From: Imbricaverruca yamaguchii
Taxonomy: Eukaryota; Arthropoda; Thecostraca; Neoverrucidae
Assembly (NCBI GenBank): GCA_034440575.1
Contig: JAOTOL010001656.1
Location: 3,164,501 to 3,228,500 of the forward strand
Reading direction: 5' to 3'
Length of the DNA: 64,000 bases
The translations under genes were made by a program, and so were the position numbers. The notes under the pieces were generated by a model. It ran no database searches. It was not told the origin of the DNA and saw only the letters and a list, made by a program, of their open reading frames with translations. Numbering within the stretch: position 1 is the stretch's first letter; every line of letters starts with the position of its first letter. Of the stretch, positions 1 to 12,029 are shown one piece after another.

Positions 1-362
1 TCCGAACCAACCTAAATTCTCTTCCGCAGCTTCTGCCTTCTCATCAAATTCATTGCTGAAGGGAGCGACCCGTTTCATGGGGGGGGGGACCAAGTAGGAT
101 AAGTTCAGGATGGGGAGGAAGTGGACGAAGATGTCGGAGATGGCGAGAAGTATATGAGTAGTGTGTGCGTAATGCGATGCGGCGTATGTAAATGTAAATA
201 TATTAGATTAAGCAGACATTCTCTTGTGGCATCAGCAAAAACCTGTGGTAGCATTTCGGCAGTGATGGACAGGAGGAGCAACAGAGCAAGGCAGGATAAA
301 ATAAGACAGAGTGGAGCACAATGATACTTGGATATGTGCCTGATATTCATTTGTACGATGAG
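1..362. other. left edge, no gene recognised
   Basis: No convincing coding sequence or recognised repeat was found. There is a short G run near position 80. The short frames on both strands lack motifs and run into the GC-rich array that begins at 363. Confidence 0.5.
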
Positions 363-1321
363 CAGGGGCGTCGCCATCGGGGGGCAGGGGGAAATTGCTC
401 CCTGCCGTGAGACTGGGGGGCGCCACCCCCTGAAATTTGAGGAGGCCCCAAGGACGAAAAGGAGGCCCTCCAGGACGAAAAGTATACCCCAGGACGAACA
501 GGAGGCCTCCAGGACGACAAAGAACCCCCCTCAGGACGAAAAGAAGGCCCCAAGACGAAAAAGAAATTCTACAAATTAGGGGCCTCCAGATCGAAAGGGG
601 GCCTCCTGCTCCCCGAAAAGGGGCCTCCACTGTGTTAGGGCCTCCTATTGTTTTTAGGCCCTTAGTATGGTTCGGGAATGGGAAACTGAGGGCTGGAGGG
701 CCTCCTTTTCGTCCTGGCGGGCCTCCTATTCGTCCTGGAGGGCCTCCTTTTCGTCCTAGAGGGCATCCTTTTCGTCCTGGGGGCCTCCTTTTCATCATGG
801 GGACCTCCTTTTCGTCCTGGTGGCCTTTTCGTCCTGGGGCCTCTGTGTCAATATTTGACACTCGCTTGATTTCTGGGGCCTCCTACCCTCTCCTAGGTGA
901 CTTCTTTTTACAAATTAGGGGCCTCCAGGAGGAGGCCCCTAATTTGTATAATCTCTTTTTCGTCTTGGGCGCCTCCTTTTCTTCCTGGGGGGCCTATTTT
1001 CGTCTTGGAGGGCCTCCTTTTCATCCTGGAGGGCCTCCTTTCCATCCTGGGGGCCTCCTTTTCGTCCTGACGGCCTCCTTTTAGTCCTGGAGGGCCTCCT
1101 TTTCGTCATGTGGGCCTCCTTTTCGTCCTGAGGTACCTTATTTTCGTCCTGGGGGCCTCTTTTTCGTCCTAAGGGTCTCCTTTTCGTCCTGGGGGTTTCG
1201 TTTTCGTCCTGGGGGCCTCCGTTTCGTCCTGGGGCCTCCTCAAATTTCAGGGGACGCCCCCCCCCAGTCTCACGGCAGGGGACAATTGCCCCCTCTGCCC
1301 CCCCCGGTGGCGACGCCCCTG
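363..1321. mobile_element. foldback-like element with terminal inverted repeats (family A)
   Basis: The left end reads CAGGGGCGTCGCCATCGG and the right end, read on the other strand, reads CAGGGGCGTCGCCACCGG. The match continues inward about 80 bp, through a GCTCCCTGCCGTGAGACTG-like stretch and into TTTGAGGAGGCCCC. Between the ends lie short tandem units based on GGGGGCCTCCTTTTCGTCCT, with orientation flipping inside the element. Terminal inverted repeats built of or flanked by short tandem units are the hallmark of Foldback-type elements. No transposase and no clear target-site duplication is visible. The element abuts a further inverted array at 1322-1760, so nesting is possible. Confidence 0.6.
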
Positions 1322-1765
1322 CCTAGGAGAGTGTAGGAGGCCCCAGAAATCAAGAGAGTGCCAAATATTGACACGGAGTCCCCAGGACGAAAAGGAGGTC
1401 CCGTGATGAAAAGGAGGCCCCCAGGACGAAAAGTAGACCCACATGACGAAAAGGAGGCCCTCCAGGACGAAAAGGAGGCCCTCCAGGACAAAAGGCCATG
1501 ACGAAAAGGAGGCCCTCTAGGACGAAAAGGAGGCCACCAGGACGAAAAGGAGGCCCCATAATGAAAAAGAGGCCCTCCAGGACGAAAGGGAGGCCCTCCA
1601 GGACGAAAAGGAAGCCCCCAGGACGAAAAGGAGGCCCCAGGACGAAAAGGAGGCTCCCAGGACGAAAAGAAGGCCTCAGGACGAAAAGGAGGCCCCCAAG
1701 ACGAAAAAGAGATTCTACAAATCACGGGCCTCCAGGAGGAAGCCCATAATTCGAAAAAGAAGTCA
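437..1765. repeat. ~21 bp minisatellite in alternating orientation (GGCCTCCTTTTCGTCCTGG)
   Basis: Dozens of degenerate units are visible. They read GAGGCCCYCAGGACGAAAAG at 437-590 and 1380-1720, and the reverse complement GGCCTCCTTTTCGTCCTGG at 680-1245. A 60 bp block with TGTCAATATTTGACACTC at 845-895 recurs in reverse complement at 1322-1385. The whole tract could fold into long hairpins. The frames of up to 215 codons across it are by-products of the repeats. Confidence 0.8.
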
Positions 1766-1779
1766 CCTAGGGGAGGGTA

Positions 1780-1925
1780 GGAGGCCCCAGAAATCAAGAG
1801 TGTGCCAAAAATTGGCACGGAGGCTCCCAACGTTGCAAAGGGGTCTCAATACGGGAAGGGAGGCCCAATAAAATGAGATGAGGCCCTAAGCCGGAAAAAA
1901 AAGCCAGTGGATATGAGATGAGGTT
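1780..1925. repeat. direct repeat copy 1 (partner 2290-2440)
   Basis: The block runs from GTGCCAAAAATTGGCACGGAGG to GTGGATATGAGATGAGGTTTCGGAG (shortened here to its ends). It recurs at 2290-2440 with moderate divergence, indicating a segmental duplication of about 510 bp period inside the GAGGCCCC-rich tract. It contains a small palindrome, GTGCCAAAAATTGGCAC. Confidence 0.7.
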
Positions 1926-3260
1926 TCGGAGCAGGGACGTCGCTACCGGGGTGGGAGCAGCGGGGGCATCGTCTCCGCTCCTTGTCTTGAGATTTCGGGG
2001 TGGGGGCGCCCCCTGTAATTTGAGGAGACCACTATCCGGAAAGGCATAAAACAAAAAGGTCAGCAAGGAGCCCGACGGGACAGAAGATGATGCTGTCGAG
2101 GTGGATCCAAGACTGATAACGAGGCCCCCAGGAAATAGGAGTATCCTAGAAGGGAAAATTTTAGACAAGGACGCAAAAGCAACCTGCTAAGAGAATAATG
2201 AGGCTCCAAACACCGATGAGGATGACTCCAAGACGTGAAAGGAGTCCTATAATTTTAAAAAGGAGTCACCTAGGAGAGGGTAGGAAGCCCCAGAAATCAA
2301 GAGAGGGCCAAAAATTGGCACGGAGGCCCCCAGAATTGCAAAGGAGGCCCCAATAGGGGAAGGGAGGCCCCAGAAAGTGAGAGGAGGCCCTATGACGGAA
2401 AAGAAAGTCAGTGGATATGAGATGAGGTTTCGGAGACGCAAAATAGGCACCAAAACGAGTAAGGCTCCACCAGAATAGAAAGGGATGATCCAGAAACATG
2501 GCAGGAGGCACCTAATCCGGAAGAGGACGACACAAGGTTGGAAATAAGACCACATGATGAACGAGGAGACCCTAAAATTGGAGAGAAAGGCCATTGGATA
2601 AGAGAGATAGCTCCCAGGCGGAAAAGAAGCTTCGCAGATGGCCAAGAAGGTCCCCGGGAAATAACAAGACCACTGAGATAAGAAAGGTTATGTATAATTT
2701 GGAAGAGGAGGAGCCTGGGAGAGAAGAGGAGTCCACCAGGAGATAAGATACCACACTTAAGATGGGCGATGTTCGAATCAAAACGCAGAGCAAGAGGTCC
2801 CCAAGACGTAAGAGGAGGCCACTAATTTGAAAAAGGACTCTAGAAGAGAAATGAGGGCCCTGCCGGACTCGAGAGGTGTCCCCCCAAAAATGAATATGTC
2901 TACAGGACTGAATGAGGCCCGGAAGACCAGAAAGATTTCCAAGAAAATGAGAGGAGGCCCTTAAGATGGGAGTGGCAACAGGTGTGAAGTGAGGTTTCCA
3001 AAATTGAAGATTCCCTCAAGACTGGTAAGGCTTTGCCAGGATTAAGGAGGAGGCCCACGAGGCGTGGCAGGAGGCCCCTAATTTGGCGGATAATTCTCCT
3101 GGGACATGAGAAGAAGCCCCATACCATGGTAAAGGGCCCAAGGATGTAAGAGAATGCCCTTCAAGACGAAAGAGGAAGACATTGAATATAGAGGAGGGTA
3201 GGACATAAGACGTTGAAAACCGGTAGTCTTCAGGAAATGGGACTAGATACTTATGGCGCG
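1926..3260. repeat. degraded GAGGCCCC-type array
   Basis: Units beginning GAGGCCCC or GAGGCCAC recur every 20-30 bp but are far more diverged than those at 437-1765. A second family-A-like terminus, CAGGGACGTCGCTACCGGGG, begins at 1932. A diverged right end of the same type lies at 7031-7045 (GTGGCGACGCCACTG), so 1932-7045 may be one older element with later insertions. That pairing is inference. Nothing coding is seen. Confidence 0.55.
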
Positions 3261-3299
3261 ACATGAGGCCTATAATTTGCAAGAAACCCCTAAGAGATG

Positions 3300-6190
3300 G
3301 TAAAAGTCGTGCCGGGGTGTTTTACATTTACGGCATGGACCAAAACAATCCGGCCGGGGACCCTGAAAATCACGCTGAGCCTGGGTGTACCAAAAATGTA
3401 CGACCGGACCATGAAAATAAATATAGTGGAACGACGGGTCGTACCGTTAAACAACAGTCTCAATGGGACCAAAACAAATTAAGACAGAGCAACGAAAAAC
3501 ACTCCGGACATGGGTCCAACTCTGAAAAACACGCACAAAAACACACAAAAACACAAACAACTCTGTGGCCCAACAATGATGCCAAAACCCCTAAAACGTT
3601 TTAGACCAAAAAAAGTGTCGAGGCAGCTAAAGCTCGCGCTAGGGATCCAAGAAAATGACGTCGGGGGCCCAAAAGATCACATTGGACTATATAAAAAAAA
3701 TCGAGTCGCAGCCCTTCAAAATCACCCTGGAGGCCCAGAAGGGCGCGCCGGGCCCAAAAGTCGCAGCTGCTCCAAAAATAAATTCTTAACCGGAATGTCA
3801 CTCTGGGACAAAAATATACTCCTTCAGTGGCCACCGTGGCATATCAAAGGGGAAAATTCCTCCTCTATCCTGAGGCATAAACTCTCAAGGATCGTGCCGG
3901 GCTCCAAAACTCGCGCTGGGGTCACCAAAATTCGCGTCGGTCCACCAGAATTCGCGCAGGGGTATCGGAATAAGTACTTCCGGCCCCCGAAAACTCGTTC
4001 CGAGGCTTGAAAACTTGCAATGGGAACCGCCAAAATCGCGTTGGTGCAACAGCTAAGTACAACACTTCCCCAAAACTCAAATCTATCCCCCAAAATATCG
4101 CGCTCGGGACCCACAATTCCCATCGGTAGTCCCGTCGAAGCTCCACAAAATTGGCGTTTAGGCCCACACGTAAGAACAGTGTGACCACAAAAACCAAATC
4201 GGTATCCAAAAAGATAAAGCTGGAGCCTTCCAAAATAAGAATGGATTTAACAAAATGAATGTCCTGTTCAAGAACATGGCTCTGGAGCGCCGAACATGCA
4301 ACCAGATGCCTTCACAAATTGCGTATGACAGTGAAGAACATACCGTATCTTTAAAAAATCGAGGTGAGATGCAAAAACATGGCGCCAAGGACTTGAAAAA
4401 TCCGCCCGGGATTCGGAATTTACAACAACAACAACAAAAATCCACAAAAATCTCATTGAGCACAAAAAACTGGCGTTGGGTCCCCGGAACCACGCGCCTG
4501 GGCGCGATAAATCGCACTGGGACAAAGAAGCACCGCACCGAAGCCACAAAATCGTACTGGAGCTCCACAAATGTGCGTCAGAAGCCCCAAAAAAACACGA
4601 CAAGAACCTAAGAGCATAACGGGGGCCAACAATACCCTCCAAAACGCACATAGTCTCCCAAAAAGCGACAGGGCCTTAATGCATGCGTTGCAGTCATAAA
4701 TAAACATACCTGGACCTCTAAAAAATACACAGAAGTTATTATGGCACACAGAGGCCATAAGGACGCACCAGGTCTTGCAAAAGAGGCCGAGACCGCAAAT
4801 GGCAACATGGTTCCAAAACGAACAAAAGCACCGGGCGTTACATGAAGACATGGATGGGGATCTTCGAAAACGCCATGACTCGTCAAAAAAATCATCGGTG
4901 TCCAAAAATGCAACAACACACTGAAACGAGGAGGGGTTTCGAAAATGCATTAGGCCGCTGCGCAGAAAGACTCAGCGGGTCCAACAAAGAACACTGAGGA
5001 AGGGCTTCGGTTCGACAGCCATTATCGGAGGATAGCAGCAAAGATATCAGGTGCGTCAAAGCTGAGCGGAATTTGCATTTCATAGCTGCCAGAAAATTTA
5101 GGAGGTAGGAAATTAATGATCGGATTTAATTACTGGACTTTTCGCAGTGAGCACCCATACTAAGCATTGCAGCCCGTCAAATATGGCGCAAGTTCATCAT
5201 GTGACAGTAATTAGCAAAAGCCAGAAGGCCTACCAAAAACAGCAGCATCGTATGAAGTGTTGCGAATGCACCGAATGCGCAAAACGATTGTGCACGTGCA
5301 CAGACGTTGGCGTCGTGGCGACCAGGTGATATGAACTGGGATGCCTGAAATTGGGAAACTTTACATTTCAAAGTGATGGGTAATATATTTTAAATTCCAG
5401 TTGGGGGTTTAATACATTTTCTAAACTCCTGCTCGTTTTAGGGTTTTGTTGTTTTTATGCACCGATTATATTTTTACGTGTCAGGGCGTTTTCGAAGATC
5501 CCGATGTGCTTATTTAGCCCCTGGTCCTTTTGTTCGATTTGGAACCATTTTGCCTTTTGTGGTTCCAGCCACTTTTTTTCAGACCCTTGTGCGTTAGCAT
5601 GGTCCCTGCGTGCCTTAAGAGCTTCCAGTGCACTTTTTAGAGCTCCAGGTATGAGCTTTAGAGCTTTATAGCTCCATGTATGTTTATTTAGGTCTGCAAC
5701 GCATGTTTTAAGACCCTGTCAATTTTTGGGAGATTGTGTGCGTCAGTTGTACTTTCTGCCCCCGTTATGTTCTTGGGGTCCCGCTGTGTTTATTTGGGGC
5801 TTCTAACGCACATTTGGGGGCCCCAGTTCGGTTTTGGGGCTTCGGAGCGATTTTTCTGTGTCCCACCCTGACTTAGCGCTCCCAGGCGTGTGGTTCCAGG
5901 TACCCAACGCCAGTTCTCTGGGCTCAATGCGATTTTTGTGGATCGTTTCTGATTTGTTCTCTCTCAAAAGTCCGAATTCCGGCCCGACATTTAGAGACCC
6001 CGGCGCCATGTATTTGTATCCCATCTCGATTTTTCAAGATTCGGTATGTTTTTCGGCGGCGTACACAATTTGTGAAGGAATCTGGTAATATGTTCTGTGC
6101 TCCAGAGCCACTTTACTGACCCTGACATTCATTTTTTGGGAATCCCTCCTAATTTTGGAGGGCTTCAGCTTAACATTTTCGGATACCGAT
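3300..6190. mobile_element. foldback-like element of ~28-30 bp degenerate units (family B), copy 1
   Basis: The forward arm, 3300-5110, is a ladder of units with the scaffold GGGRCCC, an A-run, TCGCRCTGG. The reverse arm at 5440-6190 has the complementary scaffold (GATTTTTGGGGCCCC-like). A unique centre of about 330 bp lies between. The centre (5110-5440) matches 55340-55590 in reverse complement. Individual arm segments match 44640-44770 and 55900-56200, for example the CAACGCATGTTTTA and GGGCGTTTTCGAAGA blocks. No transposase frame is visible, and the ends are not sharp here. Confidence 0.6.
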
Positions 6191-6945
6191 ACTGTTGTTG
6201 TGGAATAGGTGTAATTTCAGCAATGTGAGTTTATTTTCAAGGGATACCAAAATAAAACCGTAGTATTGGGTGGGGAGTTATGGTTGAAATCTGACGAATC
6301 AGGAAGGATAGTGGTAGATTAAGCCCCTTCACAGGATAATGCAGTTGATCACTAATCGTTTCATTTCGATATGGCCCCGGTGACAAAATAGCGGTCGAAA
6401 TCCCAGGCGCATGAATTTATTCGCGAAGAATTTGGTATTTTAGCTTTTTTGACAGGTGCCTTGCAGCCAGCTCCAAATGTTAGCAAAAAATTCGAAAATT
6501 CGTAGGATTCCAACCAGAAAACCAATGCAAAGCACTTCTTGTTTTCATCTTCGCGAAAATATCGTCTTGGGACTGAGAAATGATCGCTTAAGCTTTGCTT
6601 AGGGCATCAAGCTGGTGATAATAAATAACAGTAGTGATGAATCCAAATATATTCAGTTATTCTTGGAGGACATAAAAGTGGGTTAATCAAGGGGAGATAT
6701 CTGTAAGATATGCTTAGCATCAGCCTCGCTGCAATCTAGAGGGCAGCGGGAAGGCTCTTTTGTGAGAGAAAGCATTGAGATGTTGGTTGTTTTTGACACT
6801 CAGGCATTTATCCACATATTACTTATTTATACCCTAGTATGGCCCAGTTTTCAGCGAAAAATAATGATTATTGCTATTGCGTGTTGAGTAAATAATGCAC
6901 CATGCCAAGAACAAACAGTACATTAATATGAAATCTACATTAATA
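6191..6945. other. AT-rich spacer, nothing recognised
   Basis: The segment is ordinary AT-rich sequence with no open frame worth naming and no recognised repeat. Confidence 0.5.
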
Positions 6946-7045
6946 TGAAATGAAAGGGCCTAAAACAATGGAGGCCCCTTTTCGGGGAGCAGGAGGCCCC
7001 CTTTCGATCTTGCCCCCCGTGAAGAATTTCGTGGCGACGCCACTG
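6946..7045. mobile_element. family-A foldback end fragment
   Basis: This has GGAGGCCCCTTTTCGGGGAGCAGG-like sequence (compare the reverse complement at 596-627) followed by a terminal GTGGCGACGCCACTG at 7031-7045. It is a short isolated right end of the element type seen at 363-1321. Confidence 0.6.
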
Positions 7046-7167
7046 ACGATGAGGTAAATTTATAAATGAGGCAGCCGACCTGTGAACCGTCCTCCTATGG
7101 ACTGAACGTTTCCGGGTGGTGGTAGTGAGTGTTCAAGCCAGTTAAATGGTATATAATATTATTGTTG

Positions 7168-7168
<1 letters not shown>

Positions 7169-7211
<43 letters not shown>
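7169..7211. repeat. (TA)n microsatellite
   Basis: An uninterrupted run of about 21 TA dinucleotides. Confidence 0.95.
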
Positions 7212-7213
<2 letters not shown>

Positions 7214-8479
7214 CGTGCGTTTGGATAATGCCTCATTGCGAGAGGGTGCAATAAACGGACCCTTCGGGGGCATTAGTTCACCTGCTCTGGATCTTTGACT
7301 GCAAAATCACGCTGGCCTCTGCGATCCAGTGGTGGAGGTGAGGGTATGCATGTGGGAGGGGCCGATAAAGGGGCCACCACATTGCGTTCGCCGGAAGTCT
7401 GGCGCCGGACAATAGGGTATAGGCAAAACATTGCCCGGTCCACATTTGTCTACATTTGTTTGTCATTTGAAAACAAACAAAAAATTTGTCCACCCCCGAA
7501 CTCTGCACGTGGGCACGGTTGGTGCAGACAGTTCGAGGGACACATGGACGGGTTTGGCATGCCATAAGCCCCGAGGTTAAAATGGTATGGCCGGCTAGGG
7601 TATAACGACGACCGGGTACGTGCCCAACGTGGTAGGGATCCGTGCCCGCCCGTGGGATACGTCAGACCTGGTCGCAAGTGTAGGCCGACTAAGGCCCGGC
7701 GCGGCATCGATCGAATTTACGGCTAGGTATGTCGGTCAAAGGCACCAGAGCACTTGTAGCAGCCCTCGGAGCCAGTACGATGAGCCCCCTCGTTGCAGTT
7801 AAGACTTTGTCCAGGCGAGAAACGCTGCCAATAACGACTAGGCCAGCCATGATTGGCAGTGAAAGGTTTACTTCGGCAAACGTACCATCAAAATTAGAGC
7901 AATGGTGTGTCGATCTATGTGTTTGTATACCGCTTTAGGGGGGGGGGGGATCGGGAGCTAAATTTGGGGACCAAGCAATTAATTAATTAATAAGGAGAGC
8001 ATGAATGGGGTGAGCGAATGTGAAGTGAATGACGAGAATGAACGTGAGTAGGTAGATTTAAGGATCAGCGGAGGCGCTTGGGGCTCAACACAGGGACCTA
8101 TTTCGTGCGGTACATTGCACAAAATTATACTTTTACTAGCGTCCAAAAGTCCCAACACGGGACACGCCATTCAAACCAATGACAAATTTAATTGTCATCA
8201 ATTATCTCATGCAATGTATTAATTATAATCTGGCTAAAGACTCTCCCTTACCTATATGGTGTTTCCAAAACTTTGACCTCGCACATATATAAATTCGTGT
8301 TAGGGACGGCAACTTAAGCAAACATCGCGTCGGCTGGGGTTTGGGGAATGTGTGGTGGAGTTGGCGGCGAAACACAAAGCAATGCACCACTGACATAGCC
8401 ACAATCAACAAAGGAGTGTGTTAGGTCAAGCCCTCAATAAGTCAGTTAGTTCAAGTAGTTCAATCAGTTTCAGTCGAGT
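7212..8479. other. no gene recognised
   Basis: Sequence of mixed composition with several 60-95 codon frames on both strands, none with recognisable motifs. The GC-rich part at 7560-7860 could be decayed TE sequence. A G run of about 12 sits near 7937. Confidence 0.4.
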
Positions 8480-9245
8480 TTAGGTTGGATCTAAAATACC
8501 TTTCACCCACACTCCACTCACCCACACCCCGCTCGCGCACATCCCACTCACCCTACCCACACCCACCCCCACTCACACCCTGCACACCTACACCCCCACA
8601 ACACCGCGCACCCACACCCGCCACCACCCCCGACACCCCACCGACGGCAGAGCCGCCACCCCTACACAACCATGAACGAGCGAGAACACCCCGCCTTATT
8701 CGCGAGGATAGGCGTCGTTCATGGTCCGAATATTTATATCAGCTCACCTTTCGAACACAATTAAGCCAAATCTGGAAATTAATCTGCCGATTATCCGGAT
8801 GCATCCCATTCAAATCACTCCCAGACCTCAAAATTGAAAGCATCACCATTACAGACACCAAAGCAGTAGTAAACACAATTGCGGGCACCATGGCTCAAAA
8901 TAGCTCGGATAGCAAATACCGACCCGAATTCTTACATAATGCACAATCCACTTTTCATACTGATGTAGCATAATTCCATTCTGCCAATACTGAAATATAC
9001 ACTGCTCGATTTCAAATTTCAGAACTAGAGACAGCCATTTCCTCTGCCGGCAATACATCCGTAGGGCCTGACATTTTACACTATCAATTTTTTTCAGACA
9101 TTTACCTGATCACACCAAACATTGCATTTTACACACATCCAATGCTCTATGGACGACTCACGCCTCCTGCGAAAAAATGGAGAGAATCTTTTGTTATACT
9201 CATCCAAAAACCTGACAAGGACCACAATAACCAGCACTTATTTTC
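8480..9245 (+). pseudogene. Jockey-like non-LTR retrotransposon fragment (ORF2, N-terminal RT region)
   Basis: An AC-rich leader (8500-8680, CCACACCC-like) precedes a broken ORF2 segment. At 8690-8970 the frame has the look of the linker between endonuclease and reverse transcriptase. At about 9000-9240 other frames contain FQISELETAISSAG, then SVGPDILHYQFF, then WRESFVILIQKPDKDHNN. These correspond to the RT fingers motifs (SxGPDG...; W..a.viPI.KPgKd) of Jockey/R1-type LINEs. At least one frameshift separates the pieces, and the palm (motifs A-C) is missing. Base composition and layout match the LINE at 35705-38280, so the two may be one family. It is dead. Confidence 0.7.
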
Positions 9246-9989
9246 GACCCATTTTACTCACCAGTTGGGGGTGGGGGTGGGGGTTGGAATTGAGTGCCTC
9301 AATGACCCAGCGGCCATCATACTGGCGAGGGGTGAGACTAAGAGTGCCTGACTCGTCCTTCCGTTCATACGCCCCCATTCCAATGCCCATCTCATCCCAA
9401 CATCCATGTCCTTCACCTGGCCCTGCAGCACCAACTATCCCTACTAGGAGCAGGCAGGGCAACTTCCATGGCCCTGCTCACCAGCTCAGTTGTATCGTGG
9501 TAGCCGCGCCCCCTCGGTCCGTCCCTCGGGACTGACTGGTCGCCTCGGACCGGGGGCATGGGACTCTTCCCAGTGCCCGACGGCCCGGCCGGCCAGGGTC
9601 AAGGGGTGGGCGGCGCTGTGTCCCGGTCGGGGTGGTGAGTAGCTCTCTCCCGGCCGGGTGATGGCGTCGCCTGTCTCATATAACTCCTTGGGCGCCTGGC
9701 GACCTCCCGTCCGCGTAGCCCAGGCGTCCCCCTGTTGGGCTCCTATGTGGTGGGGCGTCTGAGGAGTGTAAAACAAGCAATCACATGGCATCCAGAACAC
9801 AAATCACTCCTGACTCCTCTCATGAGGGGCCATGAGGGCCCTGACTCCTCTCATGAGGCACAAATCGATCGTTTTGAAATGAGGAATGCAAATGAGGCAA
9901 TGAGGAACGTGTTGGCCCCAAGCAGCTAGCGTCCCTATCACCATTTCAACGACGTGACGGATGTGACAGATTTGGACTTATCACCAGAT
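9246..9989 (+). other. GC-rich segment upstream of ORF1 fragment, possible LINE 5' UTR
   Basis: A CpG-rich block (9530-9730) is followed by a short direct repeat around TGACTCCTCTCATGAGG (about 9808-9860) and then the ORF1 fragment at 9990. The position fits a retrotransposon 5' UTR, but that is inference. No coding sequence is recognised. Confidence 0.35.
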
Positions 9990-10345
9990 GTCAGGCTTTG
10001 CGTGACGGAGGATTAGAGGTAGAGTTTTCAAGGGGAGTAGATGCGAAGAAAGCGCTTTCAGCTGAATTTTCCATATGCAGTATGCGAAATAGTAATATCA
10101 AACAGGAAGTGACCATTCCATTGATTACAGAGCCCCACAAGACAAATAGCTCGTCCAAGAGCATAATTAACTGCTTGGACCTGAGAAATGTGCCGGAAAT
10201 AATGGAGGGCCTGTCAGAGTTAGGAGTCACAGAGGCTCGTCGTATTAGTACGAGAAAGGGACCGGAGGCGCGGCAAACCAACAATATTATCTTGACCAGG
10301 GCTAAAAAAAAATGGTTTCGTGGTTGTCGTCCAAATCCGGAATAG
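9990..10345 (+). pseudogene. LINE ORF1 (gag-like) N-terminal fragment
   Basis: The frame contains VEFSRGVDAKKALS, SSSKSIINCLDLRNVPEIM, GLSELGVTEARRISTRKG and TNNIILT. This is the usual ORF1 pattern in arthropod Jockey-type elements: 'N.s.GvircpdL...seeEil.eL...GV..vrRi..rk...P TntliLTF'. The frame ends just where the zinc-knuckle half should start. The matching second half of such an ORF1 is found at 14119-14770, but the two overlap in homology, so they are separate copies. The fragment is truncated, and no function is expected. Confidence 0.65.
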
Positions 10346-10736
10346 GCTTGGTGGTTGTCACCTTTTGTGCAAACGATAACATTATGCTACATGGCCCGGA
10401 ACAGGGGTTCCCAACCTGGGGTAATGCGCTGGCTTGTGGAGGGGTGGAGGTGGGGTTATAGCGGGGTTTCGTCAAACCTCGAGTATGGAGAGTTTTATAT
10501 TGCCAAAAACCTGTGCACATATATCGGCAGGAAATACTACATGTTCTCAACCTTGAAAATGAACTTTGGTTACGAGGCATTCTGAATTTGATACGGGGTA
10601 ATCACGAGGTTGGCCTAACCCAAAGCGGGTAATGATAGCTGGAAAAGGTTGTGATTTCTGGACCTATAACAAATTGCGTCGATTACCTTTATACTGAATA
10701 TCTTACCGCCAATTTCCTTTTTGGCAATTCGACGTC
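10346..10736. other. spacer, nothing recognised
   Basis: No motif-bearing frame and no clear repeat was seen. Confidence 0.4.
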
Positions 10737-10925
10737 GTCAATGCACCCATGGTTTGCAACACTGTCAATGCACCCATGGTTTGTGAGCCTTAATAATACA
10801 AGGGCTTAGAAGTGTTGTGAATTTAAGCCGGCTTAAATAATAAAAGTCAGTTTAAACTGGCTTAAATTAATAAAAGCCACTGGCTGGCATAAATTCAATT
10901 TAAGCCAGCTTTTTTCTATCCCTAA
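10737..10925. repeat. direct repeat copy 1 (partner 11697-11865)
   Basis: It begins with CTGTCAATGCACCCATGGTTTG-type sequence and ends in TTTAAGCCAGCTTTTTTC. The same order recurs at 11697-11865, including GCTTAAATAATA, CAGTTTAAACTGG and AATAAAAGGCAC blocks. It is rich in TTAAGCC/GGCTTAA palindromic words. Confidence 0.8.
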
Positions 10926-11696
10926 ATATATTTAGGTAGGTACCTACCTACATATAGGGATGACAAATTTAAGCCACCTGGTGGTTTAAACCGGTTTAAA
11001 CCAGCCGGCATAAATTAATTTAAGCCACCCTGGCTAAAATTATGTTTCGGATATGGCTGGAGTGCAGTGACAAACAAAAGTTAGGGAAGCATCAATTATT
11101 CCAAAATGTGCTACACTCCATTTTATTTATAAACAAACACTCCCTAGAATTTCCCAAAACTATGGCTGGGTTCTAGGTATGCACTCCACAATTCATATTT
11201 TTACCAATTGGGTACCTAGCCATTGTATAGCTAAGTACCTATTTTATGTTAGCTTAAAAGTAACTATATGAGCCAGACCAATTTGTGATGTTTTTGACAT
11301 AGCTTTCCCATTGTCTTACTGATAATAGTATATGTAGGTAGGTACCTACCTACCCATATTCATAGATAACAGTAAGCAATCTGTTTGCTTATTGTTTGCT
11401 ACAGTAAGCAATCTGTCTACCTATTGCACATTTTGCACACATTGTCAACTATTGCACACCTTTCATGACATTGTATGGTAGCACATTATTTCCTGTTAGC
11501 ACTAACACTTGTGGAAGTAGATCATTAGATCCATTAGATGAGTATTAGATGAGCTTCAAAGCATTAGATGATAGGTGAATCAACCTAGTGTCCATGCTTT
11601 GGCCTAGAAACTGTCACTAACCATCTGGTCATGCACAGTAGGTCTTCATTGTACTCTCTCTAGGTATGGTAGTTTACACTTGTATTGTGCTGAATA

Positions 11697-11865
11697 CCAA
11701 CACTGTCAATGCACCCATGGTTTGTGAGCTTTAGAAGTGTGGGACTTAGAAGTGTCGTGAATTTAAGCTGGATTAAATAATAGGCCAGTTTAAACTGGCT
11801 TAAGTTAATAAAAGGCACTGGCTGCCATAAATTGAATTCAAGCCAGCTTTTTTCCATCCCTACCT
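11697..11865. repeat. direct repeat copy 2 (partner 10737-10925)
   Basis: Second copy of the TTAAGCC-rich block. It is more diverged, with small deletions relative to the first copy. Confidence 0.8.
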
Positions 11866-12029
11866 ACATATACATACTATTATCAGTAAGACAATGGGAA
11901 AACTATGCCAAAAACAGCACAAATTGATGTGTCTCAAATAGTCATTTTTCATCCAACATAAAATAGGTACCTAGCTATCAAATGACTATGAACAGTCAGT
12001 CTAATATGTATCTTGCTACATATTATCTG

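Noticed and set aside
232..1084. Pro/Gly-rich frames of 209 and 215 codons
   Set aside because: Products of the GGCCTCCTTTTCGTCCT array, open on both strands.
1932..7045. Single 5.1 kb family-A element
   Set aside because: The ends are of the right type, but the left one is diverged and the interior is mostly family B; the pairing could not be supported firmly.
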